Notes under the pieces: model-generated
Seen by the model: only the letters and a program-made list of their open reading frames with translations
What the model was told of the DNA's origin: nothing
Databases searched by the model: none
Position numbers and translations under genes: made by a program
DNA from: Burkholderiales bacterium RIFOXYD12_FULL_59_19
GTDB taxonomy: Bacteria; Pseudomonadota; Gammaproteobacteria; Burkholderiales; Burkholderiaceae_C
Length of the DNA stretch: 64,000 nucleotides
Direction: 5' to 3'
Assembly (NCBI GenBank): GCA_001771065.1
Contig: MESQ01000080.1
Span: 60,211-124,210 of the forward strand
Part shown: positions 32,630-41,530 of the stretch, piece after piece
Layout: every line of letters begins with the position of its first letter
Position numbering within the stretch: the stretch's first letter is position 1

Positions 32630-34095
32630 CCTAGAAGCCGCAGTTACCCGACACCCGCGAGGACCGGAGGTGGGGACGGCAAGACGGTTTGACGAGTAAT
32701 TCGCTCGCAGATGTAGCCCAATAGGACGCGCCAACGATCTACTTTGGGCAACTGCTCCGCAGCTCGTTTTACATAAGCAATTGCTGCCTGGACATTGGCA
32801 ATCATCGTTTTGATCAAGCCCACCTCGGCATGCATGGGCGTCAGGTGCAACTCGGTCCTGCCCCCAGAGTGAGTGGCACGCCCCACCGCTGCCAGTAGGA
32901 GCGGACGGCTGGTCAGTGCTTCGCGCCGCGCCTTCGGATTGGCCGCCCGCACGTACCAGCTCCACCAGTTGTAGACCAGCGCCACAGCGCGTGCCGTCAA
33001 TTCACTGCGGTGCATGTCTTGCGTGGTGAAACCGCTCCAGCCCCACTGGTTCTTCAACTCGTCAAAGCCGTTCTCGCAATCGCACCGATCCCGGTAGAGT
33101 TGCCCGATGGCGCCCAGCTCGTAGTCGACATCAGTCACCAACACGGTGTACTCCCACAACTGGGCATCTTCCTGCACCTCGTCCCAGCCCAGGCTAAGCA
33201 CTTGCTGCTTACCCTCTATGCCACCCCGCGTCAGCGCCACATCGCGCTTGATGCGTCGGCGCAGCACCACCACGCGACGCTCCTTGCTCCAGCCGCTCAG
33301 ACGCACCTTATCCTCTATGGCTTGCCAACCCTGGCTGGCCTCGGTCGCCGCTGTCCAGTCCTGACGGTTGAACAGTCTCTGGATGAGCCGCTTGACATTG
33401 GCCGTTTTGCGCAGGCGCAGCAGGTAACGGCGATCATGCTTCTCGCAGATTTCAATGATGTCTTGGTTGCCGTAGCCACTGTCGCCCCTGACCAGTGCCG
33501 GGCCTCTCCCGCCCAACTCGTCGAGCAGTTGCGAGAGGCCTGCTTTGCCGTGGCCCGAACTGTGCTCTTTGCCGCTGCGCAGTTGCATGTCCAGTACCAG
33601 GCGCAGATTGCCCACCCAGTAGGTGTGCAGGGCATGGCTGGGTCGCCCCGGCTTGTGGGGGTTGTAGCCAAGATGGGCACCTTCTTGGTGGCCGTAGAGT
33701 GACTTGATGGTGGTGTCCAGGTCCAATATCCAGCTTCGGTCCAGGGCCTCGAGCACGCTGGCTTTGAGGGCTTGCTGCATCCATTTTTGAGCAGCCTCAG
33801 GCTCCATGGCGCTCAGGGCTCGACGCACGCTGACTTCACTGACGATTTTGTTCAGGCCCAGTGCCTGTGCTGCGACTTGGTCGCCTCGGATGCCCGCCAG
33901 GTGGGCGTAGCGCTTGGAGCCCGACAGGACGCCCAGCATCAGCTTGTACCGCCACATATTCTTCGCTGGCCTGCGCGAGGGCCGTTTTTACGCACTTGAT
34001 GATTTCACCCATGGGGTGAGTGTGCCAAAAAACCAGCAAGCCACGTCGTTGCTGGGTTTGCGCGGGTTTTAGCTCAGGCAACTGCGGTTTTTAGG
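32630..34095. mobile_element. Insertion sequence with IS4/IS1380-like transposase
   Basis: About 1.47 kb bounded by imperfect terminal inverted repeats: CCTAGAAGCCGCAGTTACCC at 32630 and, read inward from 34095, CCTAAAAACCGCAGTTGCCT, with 4 mismatches over 21 bp. It carries one transposase gene. I see no target-site duplication. The right end interrupts an hsdR fragment after codon ~146; the left end borders the DUF296 gene, so DNA next to the element has probably been deleted. Confidence 0.75.
32644..33957 (-). CDS. DDE transposase (IS4/IS1380-like)
   Basis: A 437-residue transposase. The first acidic residue is in 'ILDLDTTIKSLYGHQEGA', the second in 'ALVRGDSGYGNQDIIEI' and the third in 'DRCDCENGFDELKNQWGW', the last containing the Y-x2-R-x3-C-x2-E-type signature. 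From ATG 33957 the protein lacks an N-terminal domain. The region 33958-34081 is open in another frame ('RGLLVFWHTHPMGEIIKCVK', 'TALAQASEEY'), so either a frameshift has cut the gene or two frames are joined during expression. Activity is uncertain. Confidence 0.8.
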   Translation of the reverse strand: MWRYKLMLGVLSGSKRYAHLAGIRGDQVAAQALGLNKIVSEVSVRRALSAMEPEAAQKWMQQALKASVLEALDRSWILDLDTTIKSLYGHQEGAHLGYNPHKPGRPSHALHTYWVGNLRLVLDMQLRSGKEHSSGHGKAGLSQLLDELGGRGPALVRGDSGYGNQDIIEICEKHDRRYLLRLRKTANVKRLIQRLFNRQDWTAATEASQGWQAIEDKVRLSGWSKERRVVVLRRRIKRDVALTRGGIEGKQQVLSLGWDEVQEDAQLWEYTVLVTDVDYELGAIGQLYRDRCDCENGFDELKNQWGWSGFTTQDMHRSELTARAVALVYNWWSWYVRAANPKARREALTSRPLLLAAVGRATHSGGRTELHLTPMHAEVGLIKTMIANVQAAIAYVKRAAEQLPKVDRWRVLLGYICERITRQTVLPSPPPVLAGVG

Positions 34096-34532
34096 TTGAC
34101 ACTGCCCGCAGGCGTACCTTTGAGGAACGCCGCCAGCGTTTCTGGCCGGTGGAAGGCAAACACGGCACGGGCACGCGGCTCGGGGTCCAGGCCCTGGGTG
34201 AAGTGGGTTTCAACCCCGGTGGACTCGTAGCTGAAGGGCAAGGGCCTGCGCCAGGCCGGCAGCGATGCTGGCAGACCCTGGGCGTAGCGGGCCGACTGCA
34301 CTTCCACGCCCGTGAGCGTGGCGCCTTCTTTCTTGGCCTCGATCACACCTGCGGCCTTGCCGTCGATGTAGAGCAGGTAGTCGGCAAAACCATAGCCGGG
34401 GTTGAGGGGGAACTCGCGTAATGCCACGCCGCGCAATGCGTGAATGTTGGCGTGAAGCATGTCGCACACATGCCAGCCCGCTTGCTGCAACAGCGTGTCG
34501 ATGTTTTGTCTGGCCTGTTGCTCTGGCGTCAT
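34096..34532 (-). pseudogene. 5' fragment of a type I restriction endonuclease gene (hsdR)
   Basis: About 146 codons from 'MTPEQQARQNIDTLLQQAGW', containing the HsdR_N nuclease motif 'NPGYGFADYLLYIDGKAAGV' followed by 'IEAKKEGATLTGVEVQSARY' (the D...ExK core). The frame runs into the insertion sequence and stops. The helicase part, normally some 600-900 residues, is not found in the window. With the hsdM scar at 30658 it indicates a lost type I system. Confidence 0.85.
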
Positions 34533-34590
34533 CCCTGTCCTTTTGATTTTGAAAGCAGTTTACGCTTGAAAGACAAGGGGCTGGTTTGGC

Positions 34591-35676
34591 TTATTGCCGC
34601 CCAAAACCAAACACATTGGGCACCTCAATGCCTTCCACTTTTTCCACCAGCCGCAGCAGCGGTTTGAGTTCGCGGTAGCGCGCGCAGGTGGTGCGGATGT
34701 AGGCAATAAAGCGCGGCGTGTCGTCCAGGTACTGGGGTTTGCCGTCGCGCAGCGTCAGGCGGGCAAAGATGCCGGCCACCTTGAGGTGGCGCTGCAGGCC
34801 CATCCACTCCACGCCGCGGTAAAACTCCCCAAGGTCATCGCCCACCGGCAGGCCGGCTTTGCGCGCTTTTTCCCAGTAACGGATGGTGACGTCGAGGCAA
34901 AAGTCTTCGTCCCAGCTCAGGAACGCGTCACGCATCAGGCTGGCAATGTCGTAGGTGATGGGGCCATAGACGGCGTCCTGGAAGTCGAGCACACCCAGCG
35001 TGCCTGTACCCGTGTTCCCCGCCATCAGGTTTCGCGGCATGAAGTCGCGGTGCACAAAGACGCTGGGCCAGCTCAGGTTGTGGCCGATGATCTGGTCAAA
35101 GGTCTTGTCGAGCGTCTGGCGCATGGCCTCGTCGATGACCACGCCCTTGTGCCGGGTGATGTACCAGTCGGGAAACAGCGCCAGCTCGCGGCGCAGCAGC
35201 GCGTCGTCATAGGGTGGCAGCACGCCGGGTTTGGAGCTCAGTTGCCAGGCAATGAGCGCGTCCACCGCCTGCAGATACAGCGGCAAATTAGCCTGGGGCT
35301 CATCGCGGTTGATGACCTGCATCATGGTCCGCGCGCCCAGGTCGGTCAGCAGCATGAAGCCCAGCGGCTCGTCCCAGGCCAGCACTTGCGGTGCATGGAC
35401 GCCGGCGGCGTGCATCAGGGCGGCCACCTTGACAAAAGGCGCGCTGTTTTCCTTGTCGGTCGGCGCGTCCATGATGATGCGGCTGCCGTCCTGGGCGTCG
35501 ATGCGGAAATAACGCCGAAAACTGGCATCGGCCGAGGCCAGGCGCAGGCTGTCAGGCTGCAAACCGTGCTGGGCGGTGGCATCTGCCAGCCAGCGTTTGA
35601 ATTGATCAGCGCGGGCGGGATCGCTCCAGGCGATGGCGGGGCTGATAAGGGATTGGGGAGTAGGTGCGTGGCTCAT
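34591..35676 (-). CDS. amgK: Cell-wall sugar kinase AmgK-like (aminoglycoside phosphotransferase fold)
   Basis: A 361-residue protein with the APH kinase fold: 'RLASADASFRRYFRI' near the nucleotide-binding loop, catalytic 'VFVHRDFMPRNLM' and the DFQDAVYGP metal-binding segment. Its C-terminal 'YRELKPLLRLVEKVEGIEVP' and position divergent from lptD match AmgK, which phosphorylates N-acetylmuramic acid/N-acetylglucosamine at the anomeric position for peptidoglycan recycling. The partner murU is not immediately adjacent. Confidence 0.82.
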   Translation of the reverse strand: MSHAPTPQSLISPAIAWSDPARADQFKRWLADATAQHGLQPDSLRLASADASFRRYFRIDAQDGSRIIMDAPTDKENSAPFVKVAALMHAAGVHAPQVLAWDEPLGFMLLTDLGARTMMQVINRDEPQANLPLYLQAVDALIAWQLSSKPGVLPPYDDALLRRELALFPDWYITRHKGVVIDEAMRQTLDKTFDQIIGHNLSWPSVFVHRDFMPRNLMAGNTGTGTLGVLDFQDAVYGPITYDIASLMRDAFLSWDEDFCLDVTIRYWEKARKAGLPVGDDLGEFYRGVEWMGLQRHLKVAGIFARLTLRDGKPQYLDDTPRFIAYIRTTCARYRELKPLLRLVEKVEGIEVPNVFGFGRQ

Positions 35677-35747
35677 GGATAATCCATTCTACAAATCTGA
35701 CCAGACCTCTACCGCGCCCACTTCATGCCCGCTACCGCTTTTGATCC

Positions 35748-38138
35748 ATGCGCGTTTTTCAAATGCGTTACCTGATGCTCGACACACCTGTGTCCAGCGC
35801 GCGCGGCCCCAGGCACCCGCTGCGCTTGAGCGTTCTGGTCACGCTGCTGCAGTCTGCACTGGTGGTGGCCCAGCCGTCCCCGGCTGAACCCCTGATCCTG
35901 AAAACCAGTCCGCTGTTGCAGGATCAGATTGCCACCGAGGTACGCAGCAGTTTGCCCAGCTTTGTCTCGGGCCAGCAGATCACCGGCCGCACCGACCTGG
36001 AGACGGTGGTCGAGGGTAACGCCATGCTGCGCCGCGGCGACATCGTGATCAAGGCGGACCGGCTTGAATACAACCAGCCCACCGATTTAGCCAAGGCCCG
36101 GGGCCATGTGCTGATCAACCGTGCCGGCAACGTCTACGAAGGCCCGCTGATGGAGCTGCGGGTGGATGCCTTTGAGGGTTTTTTCAACGAGCCGACGTAC
36201 CATTTTTTGCGCAACAACGCTCATGGCCAGGCCGACCGGGTGGACTTTTTGGACGAGCAGCGGGCGGTGATCCACAACGCCACTTTCACCACCTGCCAAC
36301 GTTTGCCGGGCCCAAGCTGGATGCCCGACTGGATTTTGAAGGCCAGCACCATCAGCCTGGACAACGAAGAGGAAGTAGGCAGCGCCAGCGGGGCCTTGCT
36401 CAGCTTCAAGGGGGTGCCGCTGCTGCCGGTGCCTTACATTACTTTTCCGCTCAGCGACAAGCGCAAGTCCGGCGTGCTGCCGCCCACGATTGGGTTAGAC
36501 AACGTGAACGGCTCCGAAGTGTCGGTGCCCTATTACTGGAACATTGCGCCCAACAGGGACGCCACCATCACCCCGACCCTGATGAGCAAGCGCGGGGTCA
36601 ACCTGGACGCCGAGTTCCGCTACCTCGAAGAAGACTATGCGGGCAATGTTCACCTTGACTGGATGCCTGCTGACCAGCTGCGCAATGCCAATCGCTGGGG
36701 TCTGAACTTCGGCCATCAGGCGCGCATCGCCAGCGCCTGGACCGATGGCGGTGCCACCTTGAACCTGAATCTGAACCGGGTCAGTGATGACAATTACTGG
36801 CGCGATTTCACCCGCACCAACAGCTCGCTGACCCAACGCCTGCTGGCCAACGATGCCACCCTGGGCTGGAGCAATGGCGCTTGGGTCAGCAGTGTGCGCA
36901 CGCTCAAATGGCAAACCCTGCAAGATGTCACGGCACCGATCGTGCCACCCTACGACCTGCTGCCGCAGCTGCGCACCAACTACACCCGTGTCCATCCGGC
37001 GGGTTTCAGCTATGGGCTCAGTGCCGACTACACCCACTTTCAATCCGACATGATGCGCACCGGCCAAACCAACGGCCAGCGCACGTTTGGCCTGGTGCAG
37101 GCCAGTTACCCGCTCACAGCCGCAGGTGGTTTTTTAACGCCCAAGTTGCAATTACATGCCAGCCAGTACCAGTTTGACACGGCGCTGGCCAATGGCGACA
37201 CCTCCACCAGCCGGGTGGTACCAACCTTGAGCCTGGACAGTGGCCTGGTGTTTGAGCGTGACACCCAACTGTTTGGCCGCAACTTGCGCCAGACGCTGGA
37301 ACCTCGGGCCTTTTATGTCAACACGCCCTACCGTGACCAGCACCTGTTGCCCAATTACGATTCCGGCGCCAATGACTTTAATTTGGCCACGATCTACACA
37401 GAAAACGCCTTTGTCGGCAATGACCGTATCTCTGACAGCAATTTGCTCACCCTCGGCGTGACCACGCGCTGGCTGGACCCGGCCAGCGGCGCAGAAGCTG
37501 CGCGCTTAGGTGTGGCGCAACGCCTGCGTTTCTCGGACCAAAACGTCACCCTGCCCGGCGGCTTGCCAGCACAAGACCGGGTCAGTGACTTGCTGCTGGG
37601 GGGCTCCGTCCACTGGGACCCGCGCTGGAGCTTTGACGGCACGGTGCAGTTCAACCCCAAAACCGAGCAGTCGGTGCGCTCCACCTTGAGCGCCAACTAC
37701 CGGCCCGGCCCATACCGCACACTCACGGCAGCCTACCGCTACCAGCGCGATTCAAGCGAGCAGCTTGATTTTGGCTGGCAGTGGCCGCTCAACGACTTGT
37801 GGGGTGATCGCGGTCAAAATCTGGCTGCAGGCCAGGGCCTGGGTGCGGGCCGTTGGTACAGTGTGGGCCGACTCAACTACAGCATGAATGAGCGCAAGTT
37901 GGTCAATTCGGTGCTGGGTTTTGAGTACGATGCAGATTGTTGGCTTGGGCGCATTGTGCTGGAGCGGCTGCAAACCAGTAGCATCACGGCTACTCAGCGC
38001 ATCATGTTCCAGCTCGAATTTGTCGGCTTTACCCGGCTTGGCGTGAACCCGCTCAAATCACTCAAGGACAATATCCCTGGCTACCAGAACCTGCGTGAGC
38101 CCGTTGGCATGCCGAGCCGTTTTAGCAATTACGATTGA
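35748..38138 (+). CDS. lptD: LPS-assembly outer-membrane protein LptD
   Basis: A 796-residue outer-membrane protein with an N-terminal export region ('LRLSVLVTLLQSALVVAQ'). The periplasmic OstA/LptA-like domain includes 'TVVEGNAMLRRGDIVIKADR' and the OstA_C barrel begins around 'TFPLSDKRKSGVLPPTIGLD'. Late 'GFEYDADCW' and 'FQLEFVGFTRLG' are typical LptD motifs; the Cys in the former forms a structural disulfide in the family. It inserts LPS into the outer leaflet with LptE. Followed by surA and rsmA, a conserved arrangement. Confidence 0.95.
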   Translation: MRVFQMRYLMLDTPVSSARGPRHPLRLSVLVTLLQSALVVAQPSPAEPLILKTSPLLQDQIATEVRSSLPSFVSGQQITGRTDLETVVEGNAMLRRGDIVIKADRLEYNQPTDLAKARGHVLINRAGNVYEGPLMELRVDAFEGFFNEPTYHFLRNNAHGQADRVDFLDEQRAVIHNATFTTCQRLPGPSWMPDWILKASTISLDNEEEVGSASGALLSFKGVPLLPVPYITFPLSDKRKSGVLPPTIGLDNVNGSEVSVPYYWNIAPNRDATITPTLMSKRGVNLDAEFRYLEEDYAGNVHLDWMPADQLRNANRWGLNFGHQARIASAWTDGGATLNLNLNRVSDDNYWRDFTRTNSSLTQRLLANDATLGWSNGAWVSSVRTLKWQTLQDVTAPIVPPYDLLPQLRTNYTRVHPAGFSYGLSADYTHFQSDMMRTGQTNGQRTFGLVQASYPLTAAGGFLTPKLQLHASQYQFDTALANGDTSTSRVVPTLSLDSGLVFERDTQLFGRNLRQTLEPRAFYVNTPYRDQHLLPNYDSGANDFNLATIYTENAFVGNDRISDSNLLTLGVTTRWLDPASGAEAARLGVAQRLRFSDQNVTLPGGLPAQDRVSDLLLGGSVHWDPRWSFDGTVQFNPKTEQSVRSTLSANYRPGPYRTLTAAYRYQRDSSEQLDFGWQWPLNDLWGDRGQNLAAGQGLGAGRWYSVGRLNYSMNERKLVNSVLGFEYDADCWLGRIVLERLQTSSITATQRIMFQLEFVGFTRLGVNPLKSLKDNIPGYQNLREPVGMPSRFSNYD

Positions 38139-38145
38139 AAACACC

Positions 38146-39498
38146 ATGACTTTCAGCTTTAAATTTTTATCTGGGGCCGTGCTGGCCTGCTTGCTGGGCG
38201 CACCAGCACAGGCACAGGGTTTGCGTCTGCCCCCCACGGCTGGCGCGGCAAGTACCGTCACCGGCACAGCCACCTCGGACTTTATTGTGGCGGTGGTCAA
38301 CTCCGCACCGATCACCAATGCCGAGGTTCAACGTGAAGTCTTGCGCGTGCAGCAACAGTATGCTGCACAGCGCCGCTCGCCACCCGAACTGCAGCGCCTG
38401 ACGGCCGAGACGCTGGAGCGCCTGATCAATCAAAAAGTCCTGCTTCAATTTGCATTTGATACGGGCATCAAGGCGGAAGATACCGCCGTTGACCTAGCCA
38501 CCCAATCGATCGCAGCCCAAAACCAGTTGACACTTGCCCAGCTGTACCAGCAGGTTGCAGCCGATGGTTTGAGCGCAGGACAGTTCCGAGCCCAGCTGCG
38601 CGATCAAATCTTGCTGCAGCGCCTGCGCGAACGCGATCTGGAGCCACGGGTGCGGGTGACAGATTTGGACATTGATGCCTATTTGCAAGCGCAACAGAAC
38701 ACACAGGACTTGAGCAAACTGGACATCAATCTGGCACAGGTGCTGATTGCAGTGCCTGAGTCCGCCACTGGCGAGCAGGTGCAAGCCTTGCAAGAAAAGG
38801 CGCGCAAGGTGCTGGAGCGGGCGCGCGCAGGCGATGACTTTGCCACCTTGGTTCGCGACTTTTCCGACCCCACGGCGCAAGCCAATGGCGGTCAACTGGG
38901 TTTGCGCAGCGCCGACCGCTACCCGGACTCATTTGTTGAAGCCACCCGGCAGTTGGCGCCGGGCGAGGTGGCCAACCTGGTGCGTTCCCTGGCAGGTTTT
39001 CATATTTTGAAAGTGGTGGAAAAAGTCAACGTTGGTCTGCCCGCCATGAGCGTGACACAAAGTCATACCCGGCATATTTTGTTGCGGCCGTCGGCCCAAC
39101 TCAGCGAAGCCCAGGCCCGTGCACGTTTGCTCGATTTCAAAAAGCAACTGCAGGCCGGGCAGGCAGATTTTGCTGCGCTGGCGCGCGAACATTCGCAAGA
39201 CGGCAGCGCTGCGCAGGGCGGCGACCTGGGCTGGGCCAGCCCGGGTATGTTTGTGCCCGAGTTTGAAAGCGTCATGAACCAATTGGCACCGGGTGAAGTC
39301 AGCGAACCGCTGCTGTCGCGCTTTGGCCTGCATCTGGTCCAGTTGCTGGAGCGGCGCCAGGCCAAATTAAGCCAGGCTGAGCAACGCGAGTCGGTGCGGG
39401 CGCTGCTGCGCGAGAAAAAACTCGCTGAAGCCATGCAAACCTGGACGCAAGAGATGCGCGGCCGGGCCTATGTCGAGCTGCGTGACGCGCCGCTCTAA
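38146..39498 (+). CDS. surA: Periplasmic chaperone/peptidyl-prolyl isomerase SurA
   Basis: A 450-residue protein from the ATG at 38146, with signal peptide '[20 protein letters not shown]'. The SurA_N chaperone domain starts '[20 protein letters not shown]', followed by two parvulin domains at '[12 protein letters not shown]' and '[20 protein letters not shown]', the second with '[17 protein letters not shown]'. It escorts outer-membrane proteins such as LptD to the Bam complex. It begins 7 bp after lptD and is followed 10 bp later by rsmA. Confidence 0.96.
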   Translation: MTFSFKFLSGAVLACLLGAPAQAQGLRLPPTAGAASTVTGTATSDFIVAVVNSAPITNAEVQREVLRVQQQYAAQRRSPPELQRLTAETLERLINQKVLLQFAFDTGIKAEDTAVDLATQSIAAQNQLTLAQLYQQVAADGLSAGQFRAQLRDQILLQRLRERDLEPRVRVTDLDIDAYLQAQQNTQDLSKLDINLAQVLIAVPESATGEQVQALQEKARKVLERARAGDDFATLVRDFSDPTAQANGGQLGLRSADRYPDSFVEATRQLAPGEVANLVRSLAGFHILKVVEKVNVGLPAMSVTQSHTRHILLRPSAQLSEAQARARLLDFKKQLQAGQADFAALAREHSQDGSAAQGGDLGWASPGMFVPEFESVMNQLAPGEVSEPLLSRFGLHLVQLLERRQAKLSQAEQRESVRALLREKKLAEAMQTWTQEMRGRAYVELRDAPL

Positions 39499-39508
39499 GG
39501 ACACCGAC

Positions 39509-40312
39509 TTGAAACACGGCAAGCACATTGCGCGCAAACGATTTGGCCAGCATTTTCTGGCCGACGGCGGCATCATTGAAGCCATTGTGGACGCCATTAA
39601 CCCGCAGCCCGGTCAGGCCATGGTTGAAATTGGCCCCGGACTGGCGGCACTCACGCAGCCGCTGGTCGAGCGCCTGGGCGCCTTGACCGTGATCGAACTC
39701 GACCGTGATCTGGCGCAACGCCTGCGCAGTCATGGCCAGTTGCGGGTGATTGAATCCGATGTACTGAAGGTTGACTTTGCCCAATTGGCGCAGGCGCAAG
39801 CCGCACCCAAACTCAGGGTGGTGGGCAACCTGCCCTACAACATTTCCACGCCCATCCTGTTTCATTTGCTGCAGTATGTGGACATCATCGAAGACCAGCA
39901 CTTCATGCTGCAAAAAGAAGTGATTGACCGCATGGTGGCGAGGCCGTCAACGGCGGCTTATGGCCGCTTGAGCGTGATGTTGCAGTGGCGCTACGCCATG
40001 GAAAACGTGCTGTTTGTGCCGCCCGAGAGCTTTGATCCGCCGCCGCGCGTAGACAGCGCCGTGGTGCGCATGCTGCCGCGCCCGGATGCGGCGGCGCTGA
40101 ACGAGCAGGCTTTGAGCGAACTGGTGCAGGTGGCTTTTAGCCAACGGCGCAAATTGCTGCGCCACACCCTTGGCGCCTGGTTGCAGGCGAAAAACTTTGC
40201 TGGGGAATTTGATGTGCAGCGGCGTGCCGAAGAGGTGCCGGTGGCCGAGTACCTGCGGCTGGCGCTGGCCGTGGCCAGCGCGCAGGTCTCAGATCAGGCG
40301 GTGGTCCAGTAA
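39509..40312 (+). CDS. rsmA: 16S rRNA dimethyladenosine transferase RsmA (KsgA)
   Basis: A 267-residue methyltransferase. I choose the TTG at 39509 because CTAAGGA lies just before it and the family starts '[13 protein letters not shown]'. Motif I is '[19 protein letters not shown]', catalytic '[18 protein letters not shown]' (NLPY) is intact and the C-terminal '[15 protein letters not shown]' is typical. It dimethylates two adenines of helix 45 during 30S maturation. Its end overlaps the convergent barstar-like gene by 19 bp. Confidence 0.96.
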   Translation: MKHGKHIARKRFGQHFLADGGIIEAIVDAINPQPGQAMVEIGPGLAALTQPLVERLGALTVIELDRDLAQRLRSHGQLRVIESDVLKVDFAQLAQAQAAPKLRVVGNLPYNISTPILFHLLQYVDIIEDQHFMLQKEVIDRMVARPSTAAYGRLSVMLQWRYAMENVLFVPPESFDPPPRVDSAVVRMLPRPDAAALNEQALSELVQVAFSQRRKLLRHTLGAWLQAKNFAGEFDVQRRAEEVPVAEYLRLALAVASAQVSDQAVVQ

Positions 40313-40923
40313 CCCGCGTTGAACGGGCTGCTCATACGCAGCGCCTGCGGTGAAATGTCGAGCAGCTTGTCGGTCGGCATTTTTTCGCCGCTTTCCGTGA
40401 GCAATTCAATGCCCGAGGTCGGCGGGTTGCCGACCACTTGGGCGTGGTCGCCTTTGGCCGCGAACGCGGCCCGGGCCACAGAGAAGGAATAGAAACAACG
40501 GAACGGAATCTTGCGGTCACCCCAGTAATCTGCGGTGTCACGGAAAATATCAAGCAGTTGTTCGCGCGCTTCCTTGTCAAACTTGGCATGCGCCGGAATA
40601 TGCTCCAGCACCACGATAAAACCAGGCTGCGGTCCCGATTTGTGCACCGGGTCAGTCATGCTGTCGTAGAGCGAATCAAAGTTTTTACCCACTGCAACAG
40701 CCAGCATGAACTGTTGACCAATCATGTCAAGCACATCCTGCTTGCTTTGAGCGTTGGCAATGTTGGCATACAGAAAGTGTTGACCCATGGCCCGCGCCGC
40801 GTCCTGCAGGTCTTGCACCCGAAAAGCCCGGATCGACTGCACGATGTTGGGGCGAACACCCTTCAAAATCGTCTCGGAGACGGTTTTGAGTTGGGGCTCA
40901 GCGATGGTTTGACTAGGTGACAT
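40294..40923 (-). CDS. Barstar-family ribonuclease inhibitor (long form)
   Basis: A 209-residue cytoplasmic protein from the ATG at 40923, preceded by AAAAGAGAAG. Residues about 40-130 fit the barstar fold: '[20 protein letters not shown]', the '[17 protein letters not shown]' segment (barstar's Y-G-x-N-L-D-A-L-W-D) and '[11 protein letters not shown]'. It is about twice the length of classical barstar, with a C-terminal 60-residue extension of unknown role. It lies 42 bp downstream of the secreted RNase gene and should protect the cytoplasm from it. Confidence 0.85.
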   Translation of the reverse strand: MSPSQTIAEPQLKTVSETILKGVRPNIVQSIRAFRVQDLQDAARAMGQHFLYANIANAQSKQDVLDMIGQQFMLAVAVGKNFDSLYDSMTDPVHKSGPQPGFIVVLEHIPAHAKFDKEAREQLLDIFRDTADYWGDRKIPFRCFYSFSVARAAFAAKGDHAQVVGNPPTSGIELLTESGEKMPTDKLLDISPQALRMSSPFNAGYWTTA

Positions 40924-40965
40924 GTTTGCTTCTCTTTTCACAATTTATAAACTGACAATTCAAAT

Positions 40966-41358
40966 TCAGGGTGCAATCCGACGAAAACTGGCGTAGTGAT
41001 CAGCAGTGAAATAACACACCTCTGGCGTTTTGGCTTGACCACCACACACAATCCGTTTAACGCCCCGATGCTTCAAGCCGGGTGTCGGGACGGTGTATTC
41101 ACGGTAAAAACCACGTTTTTGAGCAGGTAGCAAACGCTCCCGGTTACCAAAAACAGAACCATCTTTTTCACTGACAAACGGGCCACCCTGATGGATGCGC
41201 CTGTAAATTTCTACACCAGGACTTGGCAGCTCAGCCAAACTGATCGTGCTTTGCAGACCCGCTGACGGGGGTGCCTTGGCCTGTACCCCACCAGTGAGCA
41301 AGGCTGCGGAAAGCGTCAAGCCAGTCAGCACCAACTTAAAACGGTTGAACCACAACAT
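40966..41358 (-). CDS. Secreted barnase-type guanyl-specific ribonuclease
   Basis: A 130-residue precursor from the ATG at 41358 with signal peptide ending in 'GGVQA'. The mature protein has the N1/T1 RNase pattern: 'GSVFGNRERLLPAQKRGFYR' then 'EYTVPTPG' (Glu catalytic), 'RGVKRIVCGG' (Arg) and 'CYFTADHYASFRRI' (His). Two extra Cys around the Arg loop could form a disulfide. It is an extracellular or periplasmic RNase paired with the barstar-like gene downstream. Confidence 0.9.
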   Translation of the reverse strand: MLWFNRFKLVLTGLTLSAALLTGGVQAKAPPSAGLQSTISLAELPSPGVEIYRRIHQGGPFVSEKDGSVFGNRERLLPAQKRGFYREYTVPTPGLKHRGVKRIVCGGQAKTPEVCYFTADHYASFRRIAP

Positions 41359-41471
41359 TGCTTCAATTCCCAATAAAAAATTCGGGTAAACCCGAACATT
41401 CAAGGGGGTAGTGTCGCTGATCCAACAAAAAAAAGCAAGCCACTGCCTAATTCATGGGCAATTCGGGGTAA

Positions 41472-41505
41472 GGAAATAAGGGCTAAGCGCTGGTCGGCTT
41501 AGCCC
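41472..41505 (-). terminator. Intrinsic terminator after maeB
   Basis: GGGCTAAGC (reverse strand, 41505-41497) pairs with GCTTAGCCC (41488-41480) over an 8-nt loop, followed by TTATTTCC. It lies 26 bp past the maeB stop. Confidence 0.75.
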
Positions 41506-41530
41506 ATTTGAGCCAATAAACCGTCTTGTG

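Noticed and set aside
33836..34081. A separate gene overlapping the transposase start
   Set aside because: It lies inside the insertion sequence and only its first 40 codons look coding; the rest reads the transposase out of frame.
32625..34100. Target-site duplication of the insertion sequence
   Set aside because: The bases next to the two ends (TAAG and TTGA) do not match, so none is called.
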